This document shows, in pieces, positions 45,150 to 53,849 of a DNA stretch of 64,000 nt (position 1 is the stretch's first letter; every line of letters starts with the position of its first letter). The DNA is taken from positions 45,972,659 through 46,036,658 of the forward strand of contig CM049313.1 of assembly GCA_026874595.1 (NCBI GenBank), in the 5' to 3' direction. The stretch comes from Sipunculus nudus (lineage: Eukaryota > Annelida > Sipuncula > Golfingiida > Sipunculidae). The translations under genes and the position numbers were made by a program. The notes beneath the pieces were generated by a model that was given only the letters and a program-made list of their open reading frames with translations, was not told where the DNA came from and made no database searches.

Positions 45150-46703
45150 TTAAGATTTACTCAGATGGTGACTCGAGTCACGATTAAGCGTTGATGCATA
45201 CTTCTTAGAAGTAAATATTCTCGTACGCCGCCCTGTATGCCGGGGTCTCTCTTTCCATACTCTACAATATGTATCACCGGGCCATACAAATGACTTTCCA
45301 AATAAAAAAGAGGAACGCTCATCTATCTCAACTTTAGCGGCCACTTTGTTTGGCAGTTTGCTGGACAACATTCGTATATGGGAAACAATAACACCATTTC
45401 CAACAAGAAAATTGTACAAAAGTTCTTCATCAACGTAACTGTCTATGTTTCCGATGTAATAGTACTTTTTACTGAGAGACTCTCTTCTGCACTCACTGAT
45501 CACGGTCTGAATGTTCACAGGACTATTTTCATTCGTATTTTGACGTTTTGCTTTGCTGTCAGCACAAACTTGATTTTCAGATGAAACAGTATCGGATGAA
45601 ACCTCACGATCTGAACAGTCAGGATTGTGCGGTAATTCATTTTGTATTGAGGATAAATACCCTTTCGCACAGCCCGGAGTATTTTGGTCGCGACTCCTTG
45701 CAATAACACTCGGTGACATGGGAGATGTTTCTTGGGCGGAGCTCGGCGTATTTAAGATGACACTTTTGTTTACCGCATTTCGAGATTGCAGCCCACTGGG
45801 TGATTTAAGTTTGTACTGACAATTGTTCCTCAAGTCATTTTCACCCTGATGCGGAAAATCTCTGCCATTGACTATCAAAACACTGTCGTTCAGTGCCTCT
45901 TCTTTTTCAGAGGAACTGGCCGGAGAAACCACACGAGAATAACTTTGTTCCGTCATGTAGACACATTTATCAGAGTACAACTGACTGCGCAAAACTGTAA
46001 TTGATTTCGAATTTGACCTTGTCCTCAGATCAGTGGTCACTGCTTCATTTTTTATTTTGGATACCTCAGTTTTCAATTTGTTACATTCATTCCTGATTAT
46101 TTGGATTTCTTCCTGACTTTTCATATATGTCTCCTTAATACGACCCATCTGATCAACACTTTCTTCTAAACGTTTATTCTCACTTTCTAATAGTGCATTA
46201 CTACTTTGTAACCTCAACTTCTCTTCTTTTAATTTTTGAATTTCATTTTCAAGGTCACGTACTTTAGAATATACAAGCAGCTCCAACTGATCAAATCTGG
46301 CAGACTGAGCACGTAATTCAGTCTTCATAGACGCAACTGTATCAGTAAGAAACTGTGGTGAACAGTTATTACCTTCCCGAGCGACAGATTCTCCAGCAAT
46401 TGTGTTATCAACATTGTTATACTGGGACATTTCATCAATATTGTCCACCATGACGGAGATATCACACCTACTGTTAGAGGTGCTGAGCACTTCTTTGAGA
46501 TCACACACAGGACCGCCCTGCATAAAATTATGCAATGTGAAGCAGTCTCTGGCCAATTTTTTGGCTAATGGGTCTCCACGTTTAGTTCTTGGGTTCTGCC
46601 TCTTAATCAGTGTGCCCTCAGGAAAATTTTCCTGTGTTTTAGCGCAAAGAAATAAGGCCAAACGTATATTTTCTAGTGTCGTCACATTTTCAAAAACCTT
46701 CAA
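45150..46703 (-). CDS. LINE ORF1 (coiled-coil, RRM-like), copy 2
   Basis: This is the same 517-residue protein as at 37246-38799: N-terminal region with MKVFENVTTLENIRLALFL, long coiled coil (129-220), Ser/Asn-rich centre, RRM-like C-terminus and basic tail. It lies 54 bp upstream of the intact ORF2, and the two would be read from one RNA. The start at 46703 is the first Met of the open frame; an upstream small ORF ends 57 bp before it. Confidence 0.88.
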   Translation of the reverse strand: MKVFENVTTLENIRLALFLCAKTQENFPEGTLIKRQNPRTKRGDPLAKKLARDCFTLHNFMQGGPVCDLKEVLSTSNSRCDISVMVDNIDEMSQYNNVDNTIAGESVAREGNNCSPQFLTDTVASMKTELRAQSARFDQLELLVYSKVRDLENEIQKLKEEKLRLQSSNALLESENKRLEESVDQMGRIKETYMKSQEEIQIIRNECNKLKTEVSKIKNEAVTTDLRTRSNSKSITVLRSQLYSDKCVYMTEQSYSRVVSPASSSEKEEALNDSVLIVNGRDFPHQGENDLRNNCQYKLKSPSGLQSRNAVNKSVILNTPSSAQETSPMSPSVIARSRDQNTPGCAKGYLSSIQNELPHNPDCSDREVSSDTVSSENQVCADSKAKRQNTNENSPVNIQTVISECRRESLSKKYYYIGNIDSYVDEELLYNFLVGNGVIVSHIRMLSSKLPNKVAAKVEIDERSSFLFGKSFVWPGDTYCRVWKERPRHTGRRTRIFTSKKYASTLNRDSSHHLSKS

Positions 46704-46760
46704 TAAAAGGCTGTCAATAAAAGTGTCTTTAGGACAGTGTTTTATTGGCTCTATATATTC

Positions 46761-46976
46761 TTAGAGCAATATACTTTGATCGTCAGACTGAGGTACATTA
46801 CACATTTGAACTTGCGTGAAAAGACTGCCGTTAATGTCATCATATTGAGTACCAGCAGTACCAGCAGTCAAATGTTCTGTATAACCAGACACTTTAAGTG
46901 TTGCACATTCACTGTCATAATTTTCATCTTCATTAAGCACAGCGTACGACTGTGTTATTAAAGTGGAAACTTCCAT
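46761..46976 (-). CDS. Small ORF upstream of LINE ORF1, copy 2
   Basis: The 71-codon ORF has the same position as in copy 1, with one substitution (CNVPQS instead of CNVAQS). It is acidic with no known domain. It may be a leader ORF; a real protein is not established. Confidence 0.4.
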   Translation of the reverse strand: MEVSTLITQSYAVLNEDENYDSECATLKVSGYTEHLTAGTAGTQYDDINGSLFTQVQMCNVPQSDDQSILL

Positions 46977-47046
46977 GATGTTAGTTTAATTTGACGAGAC
47001 AGACTTTAGTACGAGAATATCAACACAGGCTGTGGACACGAAGAAA

Positions 47047-49296
47047 CGGGTGGCTTAAATTAACATGACATAAGTGATCATAAATGGTGGTGTGTAATCG
47101 TGAATGAATTAATTAACCCGGTGAGATAAGGCTTTCTCGGAATATATAGATTCTAATGCTGAAACCATCTGCCGTAAAATTACCTGTTGGTTTCAGATTT
47201 AATGATTGTAAACTTATACTTTTAAAAATTATATGATATGTACAGAAGAACAATTTAGAAACATCAAATTTCACACAAAAATTTGGCCTGTACAATTTAT
47301 GAAACAGCCTGCAGAAAACAATGTAAACAATTTAAACATATATTTTTAGTCATAAAATGCTGAAGAATGGATTCCATGTTTTGAATAATGTATGATACGT
47401 CGACAGGGAGTACATTTCACGGTTCTAGGTTTTCCTCGAACCGTAACTAATTTTTTATTTCTCTGGGCTCAACGTTTTATTCCCTCAGGTTCAATGTTTT
47501 ATTCCCTCCGGGCTCAACCACCAGTTGCATATTTGTTAATATTCATTGTTTTCGGAAATTCATAAAATATCTTCTGGGAATGTTCACCATCAAGTTGTGG
47601 GTGCTAATCATTTTTAAAGATATAAAAGCTTTGCCAGTTTAAAAGAGTGGTTATATTAATCCTTATCACTTCGCTAAGATGTGTTTAAGTAGTCATATAA
47701 ATATTTGATAAAACTAACATTTGAGGCCAAGAAAAGTTGGGTTCTCGTACACCTTTTTAAAGATTGAATCATTTCAAAATAAAATTAATAAAAATAGTGA
47801 CCCATGGGTCTCGACGCTGAGCTAAATTTGTCAATAAGAATATTTTTATGAGTTATATAAAATGTGAATCCTGTGACCTTAACCCTTGACCTTGTGACCA
47901 ATAAATCTGAGAACTTTCTACCCTTGAACTAACAGCATTTAAATTATCATAACAATCTTAAAAAAAATTAGTCCAGTGACCTTGACCTCTGACCAGATAA
48001 CCTCAAATCGGCATTTTTATTCCACTTTTGGCAGGTAAGCCATGTGTGAAAGATGGAAGGTTTGGATGGATTTGCAGTGCATCTACAATCTTTTTAAAGA
48101 TGTGGGTCCTGTGACCTTTACCTTTGACCTCGGGACCAAATAATAAAAATCATTCTTAATTTCGCAAGGGGTCATCAAAAAATCAAATCTGAAGCCATTC
48201 TGCCTATCCAAACCAGTATGTCAAAAAAACTGGAATTATTATCTGGAAACTAATTTGTGGACAGATGGCCCCTGTGACCTGTACCTTCGACCTTGTGACC
48301 CCAAAATCAATTAAGTTCTTACTTATATTCTTGCTTCCATAGTGGATCATTAATAAATCAGGTTTGAAGCCTGTCTAACCGAACCAGAGTTATCATCCAT
48401 CAACTAATTTGTGAATGAAGCTTCTAGGGCCAGCGGATAGGTTGTGCCTTGCTAAAGGACAGCCGGACGGACGACAAACAAAGCCCATGCCTACACCTCA
48501 GGTGACTTTCATTATATTTAATGCAGTTGGTTGGGGGTTAAAATTCACGCGCGATGCCCGACAAACCAAACTTTTTTTGGCCTTAGATTAAAATGGTGAT
48601 CATGGTGATATTCACTGTCGAATAAAGGACAAAAACATTAAAATGTATAAATTGTCAGTGGAAAGTGGCGGGGACTGACTGGAGGGAAGGTCCGTTATTC
48701 CAACAGCCCTATCACCTGGTGTATACAGAGATGATAATTTGAAGAATACTCGGGATATTTTAGTGAATATATTCTTACGTATGCTTCGTTTTCACTCGAA
48801 ACCCCTGTCTTATTCGATTAATTTGTGATATACAGTGTGCAGTCAACGTATCTTTTAAGTAGATTTTTGTTTTCCTTGTTTGTATTCTTAATCACGTATT
48901 CCATGTGTGGTGTTTTACTCAGTTTTATTTATTATTAATTTATTATTAATTTTTCTTTGTTGTGGTTACTATTATGTTTCTGTAGTACTCTCTAAATAGG
49001 ACCTCTCAGTGTAATTGGTCAAGAACAGATGTAATTAGATATTACGTTTATGATACATTTGGTTTCACAGCATTAATTTAAAATATCATTATTTCTTCTA
49101 TTTTTCCAATTGAATTTGTCCAATATTTGACTTATAGATAAGCAGGAATTTAGAAAAAAATCTGTATAACAAAACGAAATAAATAGCAGTATTCCTGCCC
49201 TTAAAGATGTACTTACTTGTCGTTTTAATTAGTTATTTTATCAATTTTTTAAACACTGAAAATATCTTTAAATCGATAGTTGAGGTTGTGGTGATG
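47047..49296 (-). promoter_or_regulatory. LINE 5' segment of copy 2 (putative promoter/5' UTR)
   Basis: This is the rightmost of the three near-identical 2.25-kb segments. Its outer edge (GGTTGTGGTGATG at 49284-49296) is exactly where the internal junction lies at 41392, which identifies the true 5' end of the LINE. The intron sequence beyond (AATTATATGAAG) is unrelated. Confidence 0.6.
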
Positions 49297-49483
49297 AATT
49301 ATATGAAGTCTGTAAATTATAACACAAGATGAAGTGTGAGAATATGAAATCAAGAAAATAGAATAACTATATGAAGGTACCTGTTCTGATAACCGCCATT
49401 TGCAAATTAGAAATAATATATAAACCACATATTCTTATAAACCGTTATTTGCAAATTTACGGCCAGGGAAAAAGGAAGCCTGA

Positions 49484-49840
49484 TCAAAAAGCCTACAGTG
49501 GGTTACCTTTGAACAAAATTATTGTTATTTACGGTAACTCCCGCATTTGCTAATCATCGCCAATTAATGCTTATTTAGTGAAACACAACGTTTTAGTATA
49601 AGGCATTAAAACTGGTAAATTCCTTTATATATTCTTATATATTTGAGTATATCGGCAACAGGAATACATAAAGCTTTTCTACGTTGAGTTGAAATATGAT
49701 TAAAGTTAATTTTAATTGAAAGATTAACTTTCTAAATCATTCAAAGATTGAATACTAGATGGCGCTAATAAGCAATGCGGGAGTTACCGTAAATAATAAT
49801 AATCTTGTTCAAAGGTACTCCATAAGCTACCTTTTAGACT
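49484..49840. mobile_element. MITE-like element with ~62-bp inverted repeats
   Basis: The left arm (about 49501-49562: TTACCTTTGAACAA...TTTACGGTAACTCCCGCA...CGCC) is repeated in reverse complement at about 49759-49820 (GGCGCTAATAAGCAATGCGGGAGTTACCGTAAAT...) with about 85-90% identity. Weaker pairing extends outward on both sides. The ~195-bp centre is AT-rich and non-coding. It lies 190 bp from the LINE array edge. Confidence 0.75.
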
Positions 49841-50419
49841 TAAACAGTCTACAAAATTAGAAAGTACTGTGAAATGCGAGCAATATTTCGTGACTTGCAC
49901 ATTTAGTAATGATATGGCCGAGGTGCCACTTACTGTGGGGAACTGGATTATTTTTTGTATTTAAACGCATTGAACAGTGCTATACTTTTCATTATTAATT
50001 AATAGGCTTATACAAAATATAAAATAAATATTTCTATATGAAACTGCGTTGAACTTATTCTGATTAAAAGGGAATAATTATCATGCAGTATGCATGTATG
50101 TACGTGTGTGTGCAAGGGAAGGTGCCAATCGACCTTTCCACGAGCACACTCATTGCGCGTAGGGATTATTTGTTGTGATTTGGTCCGGTGTAATAAACCA
50201 AAGGCACTCAAGGGGAAAAAATACAGCAAATTACATTTTTACTGGATTATAAAATGGACCCAAACACGTGTAAGTCGGCGCCGGCAGGTGGCGCTAATAA
50301 GGTGAAAACGTCTTGTGCACACTTAACGTATCAACATTACTTGATTTCTTTTATGTTTTCCTTTAACTTTGTTTTGTTTCTTCTCATTCCACTCTCAGTA
50401 TTTTGTGTTGTGTTTTTAG

Positions 50420-50622
50420 CTCCGCCTTATGAGGGTTATGAAGCTGGCACGTATATGGCCTACCATGCGCGTGCTCCTGTCAATCATCCTGAGTTCTCTC
50501 ACGGCATTGGGCAATCTGACTTTCGTTGTTTTGCTCACCCTGTATATATTTGCCGTGATTGGCATGCAGCTGTTCAGCACCAGCTATACAAGTGACAAGT
50601 TTGTCCCCGAGGGTGTGCCTAG
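50420..50622 (+). CDS. Nav2: Nav2 alternative exon a: domain II S4 (long form), S5
   Basis: The exon follows GTGTTTTTAG, reads LRLMRVMKLARIWPTMRV (rest of S4 and S4-S5 linker), GALGNLTF-like TALGNLTF, S5 ([13 protein letters not shown]) and the start of the pore turret ending VP plus AG (phase 2; donor GTGGGT). It is homologous over its length to the exon at 51460-51653 and has the same phases, but is 9 bp longer at the S4 end. Joined to the upstream exon it gives an S4 with six basic residues at three-residue spacing. Using both exons would shift the frame, so the pair should be mutually exclusive. Confidence 0.9.
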
Positions 50623-51459
50623 GTGGGTGGGACCTTGCATAAATTATGCAAATTAGTCTTCCAATCACTCCCCGCCTGACGCATCTAGCAATGCACTTTC
50701 TATGTATATATTATATTTGTAATTAATATACTCTTTTCAGCTTACAGCTATGTGTTGTGGCGCTGATAAAGGGAGAATACAGAAAGCATTTAAACTTCAG
50801 AGTATCTAATCAATTAATACAAATTAAAATACGTCATCAAAAATATAATAGATGACAGATGATTTCAAATGAACAAACTCTTCAGTGATTTCTTTATTGT
50901 TTTATATGCTTTTTCCAGCTTTCTCTATTCTTCATATTCATGCGCCATAATGCAATGAAGGGCCCATGCGTAGTTGGATGACACCATTTACGAAATTAAG
51001 ATATCCCATTCTTGTGGGATTTTTTTTTCAAAACTCACCATCTACAAATTAAAAATCCTGAACTTTATATGAACATCATATTGTGACTTTACTATCCAAT
51101 TTGGATGGTTAAGTTTTTTAACTTCAGCAAATTTTCATTTGATCTGTGAGTAAACATCTCATGGCGACCAGACCCCTGTTTCGTGAATGGTCAGGTGACT
51201 ACCACGGATATCAACATATATTAAAGCTTTTATAAACTTAGGGAACGGGCAAAATTCGATAATAATCAATTTTCACACCTACTGTTCATGGCGATTTCAG
51301 TTCGACAGATACACATGCATAGACCAAAAAACATGAAAGTCGGCTTTTAAAATGTTAGTGTAAATAGTGTCATTCACTCTCACGCATGGATACGGACACT
51401 TTATGTATATTTGGGTGGTGGTTCCATCACGCGGCTTGCTTTTCTGTCTTGCTCTCCAG

Positions 51460-51653
51460 CTTCGTGTATTCAAACTGGCTCAATCCTGGTCCACCATGCG
51501 TGTGATCCTCTCTGTGATCCTGAGCACGCTTGGAGCTCTAGGAAACCTCACCTTTATCCTTGGAATAACCATGTACATCTTTGCTGTCATCGGGATGCAG
51601 CTGTTCCGGGAGTCTTACACGACACAGGTGTTTTATCCCAATCCGGTGCCAAG
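51460..51653 (+). CDS. Nav2: Nav2 alternative exon b: domain II S4 (standard form), S5
   Basis: The exon follows GCTCTCCAG and reads [18 protein letters not shown], then [17 protein letters not shown] and [16 protein letters not shown]...PVP plus AG (phase 2; donor GTAAGA). Joined to the upstream FRAFRL it gives the canonical FRLLRVFKLA of domain II S4. It differs from exon a in the extra-charge region, the turret ([12 protein letters not shown] versus STSYTSDKFVPEG) and S5 details. The splice sites are stronger than those of exon a. It is likely the default form. Confidence 0.93.
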
Positions 51654-52339
51654 GTAAGACGCTAACATGATCTCAGTCGCCACCAGAGGTCACTCCATAT
51701 CACACCACATTGTTATGTGTAAGACTCTGAAGCACTAAGCTTGATCAACCATGTGTTATACTGTAAAAGAAGTCGTTAGGTTTTACGTGTTTACATGCCT
51801 TAAAATCCAATTAAATTTTTGATGCACTTAAGTTTAAGTTTAGTTTTGTAGTTTACACAAGGATATGAAATCTTTAGTACTATAGATTTATTTTGGTACG
51901 GAGTGATCGAACGCTAAAATAAGTACATTTTGTCGTCAATGCTTCCTGTTCAAGAGATATGTCGTAAAAAACGGAAAATCGAATCATTTTAAATTATGTC
52001 AAACAATATTCTAAAAGTTTTGTGTTATATCAATACATCTTGATTAATATTTCAAATCATATTTGTTTGGTGCAGATGTTTAAAAATTCTATTCTACAGT
52101 TTATAAAATCATCAGCTCTGGTATAATCAGCTAAAGTAACTTATTGCAATACTTTACCTGATAGGTAAACCAACATATAATACAATCTGAAACACGAATA
52201 TATCATCAGAGACAATTTTAGAAACGAATGTTGTAATTGCTTCAAATTGTGGTTTTAAGAATATACTCCACTATAAGTTATCATGAGTTCGGATGCAGGA
52301 AAAAGTCAAGAAAAGTAATACTTCCGGTTTATTTTTCAG

Positions 52340-52490
52340 GTGGAATTTTTCAGACTTTGGGCATGCACTTATGTTGATATTCCGTATTCTATGCGGAGAG
52401 TGGATTGAACCACTATGGGACTGCATGAAAGCCAGTGGAGAGCTGTGTATGGTTGTCTTCATTCCAACGCTAGTCTTTGGGAACGTTATG
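52340..52490 (+). CDS. Nav2: Nav2 exon: domain II pore loop (selectivity E) and start of S6
   Basis: The exon completes an Arg codon after TTTTTCAG and encodes WNFSDFGHALMLIFRILC, GEWIEPLWDCMKASGELC and MVVFIPTLVFGNVM. The Glu in CGEW is the domain II selectivity residue and the Glu of WIE the outer-ring acid. The two Cys around the loop are conserved in the family. It ends GTTATG|GTAGGT in phase 0. Confidence 0.95.
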
Positions 52491-52782
52491 GTAGGTCAAA
52501 GGTCACTCCCATGCTTTTTTACGCGTTGTTTTCAATGGATATCAAATACCCCTCTTTTGTTTTTGTACTAAAATAAAATCCCTAGGCCCCTGACAGAAGA
52601 ACTAGTCTTTGTTTTTTATGTAGTAGCAATTTTGCATATATGTTTGCTTTGTATAATTAGTAAAATAAATTAGTAAAAACAGTACACAAAATCATGGACT
52701 CGTGATTTATTTGCTTTGTGTGAGTAACTGAATAAGTAATTTGTAAATAATACAGTTAGTTCACTAGAACACACCATTTTCA

Positions 52783-52829
<47 letters not shown>

Positions 52830-53708
52830 ATATTTAAAATAATACGGGTAGATATAGTATTGTACATATATCTTATCCACGATCAATATCCTGTAGTTAT
52901 CATTCATTATTAGAATTATATTTTGAGAAGATTCTCCTTTTCTACATCTATTTTTTTCACCTTAAGCTGGCAATTTAAGACTAGTCAGTCATTGATTTTT
53001 GTATTTTGCGTGACTGAGACTTATGCTCTGCCAGTGTTTCTGGCAGTGTCACGTGATTTTGCCTGCCGAAACCAGTCGGTAGCCAGATAAGATAATTGTG
53101 CAAAGCTAAGGACACAAGAGCCACATTTCTTCATATAACAAACCATTCCCGTGTTTACATGCATCAAAAACATTAACGATTCACAAAGGTGCATTTGGCA
53201 CAAATGTTTTTTGTTTCAGACACTTTAACCACTCGTTTTATATTCTTTGCTGATATTTTAAAATAATTTCTCTTACAATCCAGAGATAAAATTCTTCATA
53301 ATTTGTTGTTTTCAAAATTAATCACTGCTGTACATCAAGTTACTGGTTTTCTTATCAAACACGTGACATGACTGATACTATGATCCATGCCAGATCATGT
53401 GATATTTTGTTTAAATCGTTAAAAAATGATGCATGGTCTCCAACCAGACCACCATATATAAATATATATAAATATATATAAATATATATATTCTTATAAG
53501 CTTCAGCATTGGGTTAGAATATCATGACCTGGGGACCTTTTTTTAGGGTTTTCATTTTTTCATCCTGGATCCGCCCGTTTGAATTGATGGTCTGAATAGC
53601 TATGGTGCAAATCCGTGCAGCTTTATATGGAATAAATTCAAGGGTTAACGAGTCAGTCACAGTGCAATTATGAAAAATTAAATTTCTATACTTTAGATCT
53701 GGCCGTTT

Positions 53709-53713
<5 letters not shown>

Positions 53714-53776
<63 letters not shown>
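53714..53776. repeat. TA microsatellite
   Basis: About 31 TA units, the longest dinucleotide run in the window. Confidence 0.95.
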
Positions 53777-53778
<2 letters not shown>

Positions 53779-53849
53779 CGCTCAAGCATATCCCAGTTCA
53801 ACATGCATTTAAGATGTGACAGTAGACCAAGACGAGTAGCAGACTTTTT

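Larger units (their letters stand above)
31241..49296 (-). mobile_element. Head-to-tail LINE array: two full copies plus a third 5' segment
   Basis: Sequence repeats with a 7904-bp period: ORFs at 33703/41607, 37246/45150 and 38857/46761 correspond exactly, with only scattered differences. Reading the minus strand, each unit has a ~2.25-kb non-coding 5' segment, a small ORF, ORF1, ORF2 and a 3' tail with AATAAA and ACAACAACA. Copy 2 spans 49296-41393, copy 1 41392-33489. A further 5' segment (33488-31241) then stops abruptly at a CGGGT shared with the flank. Equivalent description: two internal bodies separated and flanked by three direct repeats. No flanking target duplication was found. Near-identity indicates a recent event or an assembly effect. 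Confidence 0.93.
30422..50419 (+). other. Large intron inside domain II S4 (20.0 kb)
   Basis: The intron separates the S4 half-exon from its two alternative continuations. About 18.1 kb of it (31241-49296) is a recent LINE array on the minus strand; the rest holds a decayed copy of the upstream exon end (30862-30953) and a MITE (49484-49840). Confidence 0.9.
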
